Assembly: GCA_000818945.1 (NCBI GenBank)
Contig: KN805429.1
Span: 78,113 to 142,112 of the forward strand
Direction of reading: 5' to 3'
Source of the DNA: Schizochytrium sp. CCTCC M209059
Taxonomy: Eukaryota; Sar; Bigyra; Thraustochytrida; Thraustochytriidae
Length of the DNA stretch: 64,000 nt
Each line of letters opens with the position of its first letter. The stretch's first letter is position 1. Positions 41,019 through 51,718 of this stretch are shown one piece after another. The notes beneath the pieces were generated by a model. The model was not told the DNA's origin. It made no database searches and saw only the letters and a list, made by a program, of their open reading frames with translations. Position numbers and translations under genes: made by a program.

Positions 41019-42080
41019 ATGGGGTTCATCTCTGAATACATTGTACGAAATCAGACTGTGACGGTCGATTTCACAGACATTGACGTGACGGAAGGCGCAA
41101 AGACATACCTTGCCGTTCAAACCTGGACGAGTGCACTTTCAAGCCTTTTCGGTTTATCTGCGCTAGGATACTTGCTGCTAGTGAGCTGCCGCACAGGAGT
41201 GCGCTCTGCCTCACAGACCACAATTTTGCGACTCGTTGTCGCGCAAGTTGCACTGATGACATCAGGGTGCGTGCTGATCTTTCTTTTTACCGTCGTGCCA
41301 ATCTCGCCGTCCAATTGGGCGGTGTGCTCGTACCTTGGCACGGTGCCATCTTTTGGATATTGTGCTGGGAATGGGGTGAGTTACTACATTTTTCTCAAGC
41401 GTGCTGGATCTGCGCGAACGCAGACGCGCAGCAAGTTGCTTCGAAATTTGTGGTACGTGGCGCTTGTTGGGACATACTCGATTCCTGGACTTTTGCTTCT
41501 CCTGGTTTTTACAGTGAATGGCCGCATCGTCTTTGGCCAGTACTGTTTTCAAGATCACCCATGGTGGCTTGCAATTATGTTCACGGTCATGGATACCTTG
41601 TTGTCGAGCGTGTTCCTTTTTCTGTTTCTTGAACCTGTGGTGTATCAGTTGCGCGAGATGCGCAAGGCCAAGGTTCTCTCTGCGAGTGGCGACAAGATGT
41701 CTAAGATTGCACAACGAAATCTGCTGTGGAGCTCGGTGACAATTTTTACGACCATGGCCTTCCTCACAACAGTGTCTGTGCTTCCCATGAACAATTTGGA
41801 TACTCCTGAAACGATCCACTACCTCTTTGTCACCTGGGCGACGCAACCGCTGGACTCGGCGGCGAATATGCTTGCAATTATGGCTATTTCCACCGCCGTC
41901 TGGTTGCCAAAGCGGCACATGCGAGGCGAGGGCCCACCTCCGTCTCGACTTCACTACAGAGGGGCACACCCGCATGGGTCGACGAAGAGGTCGAGCTTTG
42001 GCTCTGCGATTGTGGCGTCAGGATCAACGACCATGGCGACGAGTGCGTTGGCGACGAGGAATCCTACGAGCCCGAAATAA
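41019..42080 (+). CDS. Seven-transmembrane GPCR-like protein, family member C
   Basis: 353 residues, first ATG at 41019. N-terminal ectodomain with sequon NQT in YIVRNQTV, then seven helices. TM3 opens with VCSYLGTVPS and the loop before TM5 has YCFQDH, giving the same pair of cysteines as members A and B. Shared motifs: SYYIFLKRA, TYSIPG, NGR, FLFLFLEPV, RNLLWSSVTIF and, in TM7, WATQPLDS followed by STAVWLPKR. The C-terminal tail is long, basic and Ser/Thr-rich. The last codons fall at the start of a ~240-bp tandem repeat, so the tail's end may have been remodelled. Ligand unknown. Confidence 0.75.
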   Translation: MGFISEYIVRNQTVTVDFTDIDVTEGAKTYLAVQTWTSALSSLFGLSALGYLLLVSCRTGVRSASQTTILRLVVAQVALMTSGCVLIFLFTVVPISPSNWAVCSYLGTVPSFGYCAGNGVSYYIFLKRAGSARTQTRSKLLRNLWYVALVGTYSIPGLLLLLVFTVNGRIVFGQYCFQDHPWWLAIMFTVMDTLLSSVFLFLFLEPVVYQLREMRKAKVLSASGDKMSKIAQRNLLWSSVTIFTTMAFLTTVSVLPMNNLDTPETIHYLFVTWATQPLDSAANMLAIMAISTAVWLPKRHMRGEGPPPSRLHYRGAHPHGSTKRSSFGSAIVASGSTTMATSALATRNPTSPK

Positions 42081-42850
42081 TGCAGCTTGCGATCGAGTTT
42101 GCACTTTACCTTTGGTAAAACCTCACCAACTACATTGCTAACGAGTGGAAATCTATGACTATTCACTAGGTCATGGACTGATATGAACGGGACCAGTACT
42201 ACTGGGGCACGCTCCCGCATCTGTCAAGCGTCTCAACCAAGTTGTGGCGTCGGGAGCGATGATCTTGGCATCGAGTACTTTTATAATTTTGGCAACGGGG
42301 AATTGCACATGCACTCGTTCTCTTACCATTTCCTGGTGTCACAAGCCCGCAATAGCGCAGCTTGTGCAATTCCAGCGCGTGGAAATTCGTGACTATCCAC
42401 TCAAGTCTTGGACTGATATGAGGTACGCTTCAGGATCTGCCAAACGTTCTGGCGTCAAATAAGATGTTCTTGGTGTCGAGCGCTTTGGTACTTTGGCAAC
42501 AGGGACTTGCACATGCAGTCGGTCTCTTACCATTTTCAGATGTTACGAGCCCGCAATAGTGTAGCTTGCGATCAAGTCTGCACAATATCCGAGGTGAAAC
42601 CTCACCATCTGCAATGCCAGCGCGTGGAAATTCGTGACTATCCACCCACGTCTTGGACTGATATGAGGTACGCTTCCGGATCTGCCAAACGTTCCAACCA
42701 AGTCGTGGCGTCAGGAAAGATGTTCTTTGTGTCGAGCGCTTTGGGACTTTGGCAACGAGGACTTGCACATGCAGTCGGTCTCTTACCATATTCAGGTGTC
42801 TCTTCACCAGCTGCAATGTCCCAAGCGAATTTTTGATCTCCCTCTCAAGT
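42067..42850. repeat. ~240-bp tandem repeat, about three copies
   Basis: The landmark gactgatatga begins at about 42176, 42411 and 42656, giving periods of 235 and 245 bp. Other shared segments are cacatgca, tctcttaccat, gagcccg(c)aa and gcgtggaaat. The first copy begins inside the last codons of 7TM member C and is the most diverged. The copies have no consistent open frame. Confidence 0.9.
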
Positions 42851-42940
42851 CTCGGTGCCTGCTCGGCGCCTCCCTCCCTCCCCGCCCTCCCAGAGGCCGC
42901 GGCAGCGGCGCGCGGCGGGGTCGGTCTGCGTGCGCGCGAG

Positions 42941-43447
42941 GCAGCGCGAGGCGGCGCGAGGCGGCGCGAGGCGGCGCGAGGCGGCGCGNNNNNNNNNNNN
43001 NNNNNNNNNNNNNNNNNNNNNNNNNNNNNNNNNNNNNNNNNNNNNNNNNNNNNNNNNNNNNNNNNNNNNNNNNNNNNNNNNNNNNNNNNNNNNNNNNNNN
43101 NNNNNNNNNNNNNNNNNNNNNNNNNNNNNNNNNNNNNNNNNNNNNNNNTGTTTGTGCGCGCGGGCATCCATCCATCCAGCCGGCAACCTCGTCCCGGCGA
43201 GGCGAGGCCCCGCGCAGCGCGGCGCCGCGAGCGGACGCGCGGGGGCGCGAGCAGGAAGGGGGGGGGGCGGGCATCGGGACACAGCGGAGCGCAGCGCAGC
43301 GCGGCGCAGCGCAGCGCGGCGCAGCGGCGGGAGCGCGCGGGGAAGAGCGCGAGCGAGGACGCGGACGAGCGAGTGTGCGGGGTCCAGACTAGGAGGTACT
43401 AGTGGCCGAATAGGCGAAACCGTCGCGCGCGCGGCCGGGAGGCGTGT
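42941..43447. other. GC-rich repeats around assembly gap (N at 42989-43148)
   Basis: A 10-bp unit gcggcgcgag is repeated about 4.8 times at 42941-42988, directly before 160 N. After the gap come gcgcagc/gcggc repeats near 43284-43330. The rest is the presumed promoter and 5' UTR of the UBL3-like gene. The gap probably reflects collapse of these repeats. Confidence 0.8.
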
Positions 43448-43834
43448 ATGCTGCAGGGAGCCGCCAAGAAGATGGGCAAGAGCGCGGATCAGCTGAGCCT
43501 GCGGTTCCTTTTCGCGAACTATGATGGCGTGTATGTGATCCTGGACTTTGACTTGGACACGCCACAGGAAGAGGTCAAGTATGCCCTGCTGGAGAACTGG
43601 CCTGATGATGTGGAGAAGCCGTCGGACGTGCGGCGGATGCGCTTGCTGTGCATGGGCAAGGAACTCGAGAACAGCTCCACCAAGACGCTCAGGCACGCCA
43701 AGATCCCAGCTTATAGCACGCATCCAACGCCGGTGAATGTTTCCGTCTTGCCCAAACATATGGCTACGCCAGCGCAGGATGATGCGGATACCGAAACCGG
43801 CGCCAAGGCGCAAGGTTGCTGCGTGGTCATGTAA
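43448..43834 (+). CDS. Membrane-anchored ubiquitin-fold protein (UBL3/MUB-like)
   Basis: 128 residues; ATG at 43448, with a second in-frame ATG at 43472 that would also give a family-like N-terminus. The ubiquitin-like fold spans about 15-102: LSLRFLFANYDG, then ENWPDDVEKP matching the conserved NWP of UBL3/MUB, RRMRLLCMGKEL (the grasp-like strand and turn), and VNVSVLP. The C-terminus has a Cys pair followed by VVM; Cys125 begins a CaaX box for prenylation, which anchors these proteins to the plasma membrane. There is no di-glycine end, so it is not conjugated like ubiquitin. The family sorts proteins into extracellular vesicles in animals and binds certain E2 enzymes in plants. Confidence 0.88.
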   Translation: MLQGAAKKMGKSADQLSLRFLFANYDGVYVILDFDLDTPQEEVKYALLENWPDDVEKPSDVRRMRLLCMGKELENSSTKTLRHAKIPAYSTHPTPVNVSVLPKHMATPAQDDADTETGAKAQGCCVVM

Positions 43835-45041
<1,207 letters not shown>

Positions 45042-46847
45042 TCAGTCACAGCGGCAATGTTTGACACTGACAAAGTCCACACTAAAGGCAGTCTGCATCG
45101 CCGCTTCCACAGCGACCAAGCAGCGTTGAAGATGAGGGCCATCGGCAAAATTAGCCAAGACGATGCCGACGCCGTCGCCATTATCAACATCGTGATCATC
45201 CAATGACAGAGGAGCATCTGCATCACTTGGGAAATCTGGCAGGGCAAGCACGCGGGCTCCTGAAGCATTGATTGATTTGATGAATGTGAGGTTTGCTGCA
45301 TCGAGATCAATTGCAAACTTTCTCACAAGAGTCTTTGGCGACATGCCGTAGGTGCGGGCGCCGCAAAGACGCGCGCGACAGACGCCGGAATCACGCGCGC
45401 TATATACTTGCCAGTTCGGGTCACGGTCCAAAACGTCTGCGAGACAGCGTTCTCGTTTTGCACAATTCTCAGGAGGAATGCTTGCTGCTTGCCCAAGGGC
45501 GTCGCGCAATGCGTCTGCAATGTTTTGCGAACCCTGAACCACTGCGGCAAGGTCGCAGCGTGCGCTCGCGACGCGGCGCGAAGCACGAGGCACGAGACTT
45601 AGGCGGGCCATCCCACTAATTTGAAAGTCAAAGGCGCGCGCTGGTGCTTCTGCAAAGGTAGCGGTCCCCTTGAGACGCGCAAGCTGGGACATGGCCCCGG
45701 CTTCGTCGAGAACGAGAGTCTGCAGGGCTGGAAGCGAGAAAGCTTGGTCTGCATGGAAAACGAAACTTGACCAGGCATGGCTGGGTTCTTGTGCATTTGC
45801 CGCGGCATGAGGGCTGCCTGCGTCAGAAGGTGGCGTCCGGACCTGCAAATTGCCGCCTTCATCCGAGATCGCGTAGGCACCGAGCCTTTCGCGCGCTTGC
45901 TTGCCCTGCACGATGCGACCAAACGCCTCTCGTTCGGGTGCAAGGCGTACGACGTCGAGAACTTGTTCAAGAGGAACATTTGAAAAGTAACAGGGGACAA
46001 CGCGAGCGCGGCCGGCGGCCGCGGCGCGGATTGCGTCCACGGCTCTCTTCTTGGTCTCGGCGTCGGCAAAGAGGTCGGACTTGTTTAGGAGCACCACGTC
46101 AGCGATGCCCAGCTCGGTATGCTGCAGCGCATGTTGCCATCGGTCTGCGTCGGTAAGAAGCACAACGGCGTCGAGGCGCACCGCGCCGCGCATTTCTTGC
46201 TCGACGACACGTACGATAGCTGCAGGGTCTGTGAGACCGCTGGTTTCGATGAGTATGTAGTCGACGCCAGTCTCTGCGGTGGCGTCGAGCATGGCACGCA
46301 CGGCATCGGCGAGCCCGGAAGAGAGCGAGCAGCAAATGCATCCATTGGAGAGCTCGACGACCTCGGGTTTGACAAGAGCGCCGGGAGCCTGGCGTATGGA
46401 GGCTGCATCTCGCGCGATGGCGTCGTGATCTACATTGAGAGCGGCAAAGTCGTTCACGATGACGCCGAGGGAGAAGTCGCGCACGGACTCAAGAATACTG
46501 CGTATGAGCGTGGTCTTGCCGCTGCCGAGCTCGCCGGTGACGAGCGTCACGGGTATGGGTTTGGCACGGGCCGCGCCGCGCTGTTCTCTGCGTTGCAAGG
46601 TCCACGCCTCACGCGCTGCGAGCAGGTCAGCTTGGCGACGCGCTTGGGCTTGGGCTTGCGCTTGGGCTTGGGCTTGGGTGGCGCTTGTCGCCGGTGAGAT
46701 GAACTGCTTCTTCTTCTCCTCCTGCTGCTGCCGTCGCCGCCAGCGCGCAAGTCTCCAGGCCACGGCCACGGTCCCCAAGACCGCGGCCCCCGCAAGGGCC
46801 GCGCGCTGCGAGGGCAGCTGCTGCTGTAGCTGCTGCTGCGAAGCCAT
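45042..46847 (-). CDS. CobW/COG0523-family GTPase with N-terminal membrane anchor
   Basis: 601 residues, first ATG at 46847. A Gln-rich start is followed by one hydrophobic helix (about 17-34), a basic stretch and an Ala-Gln repeat (about 57-69). The G domain has the P-loop GELGSGKTT at 105-113, the metal-binding CxCC motif (Cys170, Cys172, Cys173 in NGCICC), ETSGLTDP and NKSD for guanine specificity. A CobW C-terminal domain follows (WSSFVFHAD onward), then about 170 further residues of no clear family. COG0523 proteins are metallochaperones for Zn, Co or Fe-type enzymes; the eukaryotic CBWD/ZNG1 branch delivers Zn to methionine aminopeptidase. The anchor suggests attachment to an organelle membrane, which is unusual. 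Confidence 0.88.
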   Translation of the reverse strand: MASQQQLQQQLPSQRAALAGAAVLGTVAVAWRLARWRRRQQQEEKKKQFISPATSATQAQAQAQAQAQARRQADLLAAREAWTLQRREQRGAARAKPIPVTLVTGELGSGKTTLIRSILESVRDFSLGVIVNDFAALNVDHDAIARDAASIRQAPGALVKPEVVELSNGCICCSLSSGLADAVRAMLDATAETGVDYILIETSGLTDPAAIVRVVEQEMRGAVRLDAVVLLTDADRWQHALQHTELGIADVVLLNKSDLFADAETKKRAVDAIRAAAAGRARVVPCYFSNVPLEQVLDVVRLAPEREAFGRIVQGKQARERLGAYAISDEGGNLQVRTPPSDAGSPHAAANAQEPSHAWSSFVFHADQAFSLPALQTLVLDEAGAMSQLARLKGTATFAEAPARAFDFQISGMARLSLVPRASRRVASARCDLAAVVQGSQNIADALRDALGQAASIPPENCAKRERCLADVLDRDPNWQVYSARDSGVCRARLCGARTYGMSPKTLVRKFAIDLDAANLTFIKSINASGARVLALPDFPSDADAPLSLDDHDVDNGDGVGIVLANFADGPHLQRCLVAVEAAMQTAFSVDFVSVKHCRCD

Positions 46848-47475
46848 GGATGGATTCGCGATTCAAACGCTCGGAGAGATCCCGTGAACCTTTATAACTT
46901 CTGCATCATTCGAAATACTCCTCCGGACCCTTGCATTCTGTGCAGCCAAGAAGGCGGCTCAAAGAGAGACTCAAGGAGGGACTCAACGTCAGCGCAGACA
47001 GGGAATAGTGGGAACAGCTAACGGGAACGGCGGGAACGCTAACAGAAGCGTCGCACTCTCTAACGCTTACTTGAAGGAGATCCTATTGGCGAGGTGAAGT
47101 CGTCCGAACAGTCGCGCTACGGCGTTCAAGGAAAAGCGCAGGCACGGCGGGGCCTCGCAGGCACACGAAGCGTCTAAGGTGTGGGAGGCTATGGGTATGC
47201 TGGTGGGGAGAATGGACTGGCGAAGGCATCCCGCAGCGGGCGTACTTGTTGGGGCGGAAGGCTGCTGAAGGCCAGGGAAGAGCGCGGCCCACAGTGCTGC
47301 GTACATCGTGTTGGGCCGTTGGCGCGCCGGATTTGCGGCCGTAGGGCTCTCAACCGCACTGATTCGCGATGTCCACGCGACGCGCTCCGGCCCTGCGAAG
47401 GCCGGTGCGGGGGCTGAGGCGCAGAGGCGTCGCGGATAAGACGCGACGCAAAGCGCCTACGCAGAGGAAGGTGAA

Positions 47476-47495
47476 GGGGGGGGGGGGGGGGGGGG
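47476..47495. repeat. G20 homopolymer
   Basis: Twenty consecutive G, followed by ccgca. A similar G15 tract also followed by ccgca lies at 54463-54477. Confidence 0.9.
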
Positions 47496-47877
47496 CCGCA
47501 CTCCAACGCCTGGCACAGAGCGGGCTCTTAGCGGGGCCTAGGCGCGCGCCTATCCGTCAACGGCCCGCGCGCTCTGCCCCGGCCTGCCGCGCCGCGCCGC
47601 GACCCCTTCGTTCTTGCCGCGCGGCCCTGCCTGCCCCGCCGCGGGCCGACGCCGGCCATGATCGGCCGCGCCTCGGTCGAGCCGCCCGTCTGCCTGCGGG
47701 GCCGCCCATAGCAAGAGCCCGATATCGAAGCGAGAATGCGCAATCTTCCATTTACAAGTTGCAGCCATCGGACCGAGACGTCGGCACCATTGATGACTGC
47801 TGCAGTGAGTCCGTTTGCGCTGATGTCTTGAGTTGCTCTCGGTACCCAGGATATGTCTTGGTCATGTATTCGCTGTC

Positions 47878-47983
47878 GGTTCCCCCAAAAGTTGAATTTT
47901 CTTGGCAGCCAAACGCCACTTGTGGTCGCAAGCGTCGAAAACAGGTTCACGATGCAGTCGATCTTCTGTGTGGCCTTGTTCAC
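47878..47983 (-). pseudogene. Relic of a 7TM family member (TM7 segment)
   Basis: On the minus strand the frame reads ATQKIDCIVNLFSTLATTSG then VWLPRKF. Compare member A, VDGVVNLFSTLAITSSIWLP, and member C, WATQPLDS. The match covers TM7 and the conserved WLP after it. Upstream codons show only weak TM6-like hydrophobicity and no start; downstream the frame runs into unrelated sequence. It lies opposite in strand to the 33-42 kb array. Confidence 0.7.
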
Positions 47984-48906
47984 GGATTTCAGTCTAGGGT
48001 ATATCTCTAGAGCGAGGGTAACGGCTGTTCGCTGCGGCGGGAGCCAATGCGGACCCGAAACGGACTTAAAGGAGGAACTTTTGCGGCGCCCCAGAGGGAT
48101 AATTTAGACCTATGAGGTGTTGGACGGTCCACGACTCGTAGTTCACGAACGGGCAAATTGATCGTTTTTAGGTTTCAAGCTCCCGAAGAGAGCCGTGGCT
48201 CGGACTTCGTCTTCATTCTCGATTTATATACTAAAGAAGAGTTCTCCAGGTTGGCTGGACGGCAGTGAACCATTTTTCCAAAGGATCCCCCCAATTTGTT
48301 CGAGAAAATCTGCGGACTGCAAATTGAACCCTTAGCAGCTTTTACTAGTATCTTAATAGAGACGCGAGCCAGCTTGCAATTCACTTACTGATTATGACCG
48401 TGCGCATGCCCATCTACATTTGCGCGTCACACTGGCTTCGTTACGAGGCGTATAATTTGATGCCCCCTAGGCTCTCCCAAAAGAAGACTCTTTCTTTGCT
48501 GCAGATGTGCTGCAGATGCGCTGCTGACGTATGACACGAGCTCGTGGCTCCCTACATCGCGGCTCATTTCACAGTCAGTCTCCAGCGAGCGAACGCCCGC
48601 CTGCTCCGGCCCGCCGGTGGCGTGCGATCTGATCTTCTTCGAGCTGTGAAGCTTCGGCACTGGCCGCGGCATCTGCAGCCCGAGGACTCCGTGCATCCTG
48701 CCAGTGCCACTGAGTGCCAATGGGCGGTCCACCGTGACGTTCTCCAAGCGAATGGAGAACGCTGAAAATGGACGCGCGCCTTGGACTGCGGGATGGAAAG
48801 TTCATAGGGGCCGGCCGAGCAGTGCTGCGAGCAGGCAGACCGCGAAAGGGGGCCGCGGGAGCCAGCGGAGACGGCGCGGGAGAGGACGAGAGCGGCGAGC
48901 GCGAAG

Positions 48907-49635
48907 ATGGCGTCCGCGACGAGCGCGAGCTTCTTTGCAGGGCCGTCGGAGAGCGCCGTGCAAAAGGCTTTCACAGATGGCGTGGAACTGCGAGTCGGCA
49001 GGCGCGCGCAGGCGCACCTGCTCCTGGTGTATCGCACGCTCGCAGCAGCCAGCGCGCTGGCGGTGCTAGGTGTCTTGGTATTCATCAAGACGCAGATCCC
49101 GGCCTTTTTGCCGTTCGTCGTCTCGGTACTCTGCGTGTTTGCGATGGGTATGATGCAGGACGAGACGCAGCGGCTCGGTGTCCTCGGGCTTCTCGCCTTT
49201 TCGCAAGGCTTGCTCGCAGGCGCTCTGGTCGAGTTTGCGCTCGACATTGACCCTGCCTTGCCTCTCGCCGCTATGCTCATCACGCTCGTGGTCTTTGTTG
49301 GATTTTCCGTAGCTGCACTCTATGCCGAGAAGCGAAGCATGCTCTACCTTGGTGGCACGCTTTACTCGGCGCTCGGGATGCTTGCGACCTTGGCCATGGC
49401 CAATTTTTTCCTTCAGTCACCGTTTGTGCACACGCTGCAGATCTACGGTGGTCTCATCGTTTTTTGCGGCTATGTCAGCTTCGACACGCAGCTCATTCTG
49501 GCCAAGTATGAGGCTGGAGATCGCGACTATGTTTCGCACGCCATGGTTCTCTTTGTTGACATGATGGCCATCTTCACTCGTGTTCTGGTCGTGCTCTTGC
49601 GCAATGACAAGGATCGCAACAGGCGGCGTCGCTGA
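48907..49635 (+). CDS. Bax inhibitor-1 (TMBIM6-like)
   Basis: 242 residues, ATG at 48907. Six to seven membrane helices with the Bax-inhibitor-1 layout: hydrophilic N-terminus, helices from about residue 38, FSQGLLAGALVE, YGGLIVFCGYVSFDTQLIL with its acidic membrane residue, FVDMMAIFTRVLVVLL, and a charged basic C-terminal tail (NDKDRNRRRR). BI-1 is an ER-membrane Ca2+ leak modulator that suppresses stress-induced cell death across eukaryotes. Length matches the family (~237). Single exon. Confidence 0.93.
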   Translation: MASATSASFFAGPSESAVQKAFTDGVELRVGRRAQAHLLLVYRTLAAASALAVLGVLVFIKTQIPAFLPFVVSVLCVFAMGMMQDETQRLGVLGLLAFSQGLLAGALVEFALDIDPALPLAAMLITLVVFVGFSVAALYAEKRSMLYLGGTLYSALGMLATLAMANFFLQSPFVHTLQIYGGLIVFCGYVSFDTQLILAKYEAGDRDYVSHAMVLFVDMMAIFTRVLVVLLRNDKDRNRRRR

Positions 49636-50362
49636 CCGCTGTGGCTGGTATAAATCTCTATTCATCTGGGCGATCAATCAATTTTCATCCTTTGACCGAT
49701 GGATTGACTCACCGCGGCGATTAAATCTAGGCCTAGATTGATCTTCTTTCGCATCTTCTACCCTAGAGCATTGCCGTAACCTTGGAAAGAAAGAAAAGGA
49801 AAAAGAAAAAGGAGATGACTGAGAGGGATAAAACACAGAATCTGCCCCGTCTCGTTCATCTCTGCACGCATGTCTGTCTGCCCGCAACAAAGGGGATGGA
49901 AAATAAGATAAGTAACATGGTAAACACCGCGGCTGCGGGCTGCCCACGTAAAGCTAGAAGTGTCGAACTGCTGCGGGTATGTCTGCAGTACCCTTCTTGA
50001 TGCTAAGCACCTTGTTCCCGTCATCTCTGGTGCGGCGCTCTTGTCTTGTTTTTTCGGGTCCACCTCGTCTCTCTCTCTCTCTCTCTCTCTCTGCTTCTCC
50101 CTATCAGGCCTGCTGCTACTCCTCGTGTTGAGTCGAAGCCACAGTGTTTTCTGTCAAAGAGCACTGCAAGCAAAAACGTAAAACAATTGACGCGATCGGA
50201 GGCAACGCCGAAGCGTGCTACGCGGACTGGCAGACTGGGAAGCAGGCAGATAGGCCGCGGCGGGCGGGGAGACGCTGCGGCGGAGGGAAGCGCTCGAGTC
50301 CCAAAAGCCTACACGGACAGAGAGAGACCAATCAATAGCAGCAGCAGCGGTGGTGAAAGCTG
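49636..50362. other. Intergenic region BI-1 / first PAP2 gene
   Basis: 727 bp with (CT)n at 50068-50092 and CAG-like repeats just before the PAP2 start. No gene seen. Confidence 0.5.
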
Positions 50363-51418
50363 ATGATGGGCCCCCTGTTTGCGCTTCACCGCCTCGGCAG
50401 CAGAGCGGACGATGACGGCGAAAATCCGCATGATAAGCTGCCTTACAAACTATCAAACCCGTTCACTATCATGGCGTACTACGCGATCGACTGGGTCGTA
50501 GCAATCGCACTCGTGTTGCTGACGGTGTTTGCGCGTCGCATCGCTCGTTCGCCCCGCTTTTATGAGGACAATGACCCATCCTTTTCTTATCCCTATCAAG
50601 AGGACACGGTATCGACGACAGCGTTGGGCTTTATTGGCGTTGGAGTGCCGCTTGTCACGGGCCTTTTGACGGAAATGGTGCTCATGGCGCGACTTCGCGC
50701 ATGGCCCTTTTTTCTTGACGCACATGCCTTTTGTCTCGGCATCATGCAGTCGCATGCCCTTGCGCAGCTCGTCACAATCGTGCTCAAAGGTTCTGTGGGC
50801 CGTTTGCGCCCTAGTGCATTTGGGCGTCGCGAAAAGGGCGGCTATAGCTGGAACGAAAGCTTTCCGAGCGGCCACACTTCGCTGTCGTTCACTGGAATGG
50901 TTTTTCTGGCCCTTTTTCTCGCCGCAAAGTCGGGTATCTTCTGCAAGCGGGGACTTCTTTTCTATACCACGTCTGATCGTCAAGGAGATCCTTTCCGAGG
51001 TTCCTTTGCCATCGGTCTTGGTGTCTTTGTGGCTCCATTGGCCCTTGCCATTTTTGTGGGTGCTTCACGCCTTATCGACTACGCTCACGACTTTAGTGAC
51101 GTGAATGCTGGTGCTGCGATAGGAACTGCTGCTGCTTTTTTTGCCTATCATTGTAATTACCCCTCCGTCACGAGTGAGCTTGGCGCGCTCCCACGGCCTC
51201 TGGCTCATTTGCACTGCGCAGATCCCGACTGGATTCGCTATTATCATCACGCTCAGATTTCTTCGTTGCCTCTACACGCCGCGGATCGCGAGTTTGACGA
51301 AGGGAGCGTACCCTTGCGCGAAGCCTCATCGCAGAGCGCGACGGAGCTCACCCGTGTGGACGAGGTTGGCAACAACCGTCATGGCAGCCACCACAGCAAT
51401 GTCTCCTCTGATAGCTAG
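50363..51418 (+). CDS. PAP2-family lipid phosphate phosphatase, copy 1
   Basis: 351 residues, ATG at 50363 (a second Met follows directly). About six membrane helices. All three PAP2 catalytic motifs are present: KGSVGRLRP (Lys142 to Pro150), PSGH (168-171), and SRLIDYAHDFSD with Ser235, Arg236, His242 and Asp246. These form the vanadium-haloperoxidase-like active site that dephosphorylates phosphatidate, lysophosphatidate or diacylglycerol pyrophosphate. The C-terminal tail is Ser/His-rich and probably cytosolic. The second PAP2 gene downstream on the same strand is a clear paralogue (shared DKLPY, YPYEEDTVS-like and DPDWIRYY segments), so this is a tandem pair. Confidence 0.92.
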   Translation: MMGPLFALHRLGSRADDDGENPHDKLPYKLSNPFTIMAYYAIDWVVAIALVLLTVFARRIARSPRFYEDNDPSFSYPYQEDTVSTTALGFIGVGVPLVTGLLTEMVLMARLRAWPFFLDAHAFCLGIMQSHALAQLVTIVLKGSVGRLRPSAFGRREKGGYSWNESFPSGHTSLSFTGMVFLALFLAAKSGIFCKRGLLFYTTSDRQGDPFRGSFAIGLGVFVAPLALAIFVGASRLIDYAHDFSDVNAGAAIGTAAAFFAYHCNYPSVTSELGALPRPLAHLHCADPDWIRYYHHAQISSLPLHAADREFDEGSVPLREASSQSATELTRVDEVGNNRHGSHHSNVSSDS

Positions 51419-51540
51419 CTCGTACTTGGTAGCGTCAAAAATATGTTGTACCTTACATTCACATGAGATAATGCTGGCCGCTGCCGACCATCTGTTTGTT
51501 AAATAAGGCGGTATTCGTCTTGCGCCCTTGTATGGCAGCT

Positions 51541-51718
51541 ATTCCCGCTGCTGCTGCTGCTGATGGTGGTGGTGCGATAAATTTCGATAATCTCGGTCAT
51601 CATTTTTTTTCTCCCTCCGAAGAAGATTACGATCACCATTCCCGCTGCTGGTGCTGGTGCTGGTGCTATTGATCTCGATGATTTCAGTCAATTTTTTTCT
51701 TCACCCCCCGAAAGATTC
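51541..51718. repeat. 97-bp imperfect tandem duplication
   Basis: attcccgctgctg starts at 51541 and 51638; both copies continue through GCT/GGT repeats, a 'atctcg' segment and a T-tract to a 'cgaa(g)a' end. Confidence 0.75.

Larger units (their letters stand above)
46848..48906. other. 2-kb divergent intergenic region with a 7TM relic
   Basis: Between divergent CobW and Bax-inhibitor starts. Contains short direct repeats (gactcaa, gggaacgg) near 46960-47050, a 20-G homopolymer at 47476-47495, a GC-rich block to 47700 and an antisense 7TM fragment at 47878-47983. No intact gene seen. Confidence 0.5.

Noticed and set aside
42067..42850. CRISPR-like array
   Set aside because: Repeat units are contiguous ~240-bp copies without unique spacers, in eukaryotic DNA.
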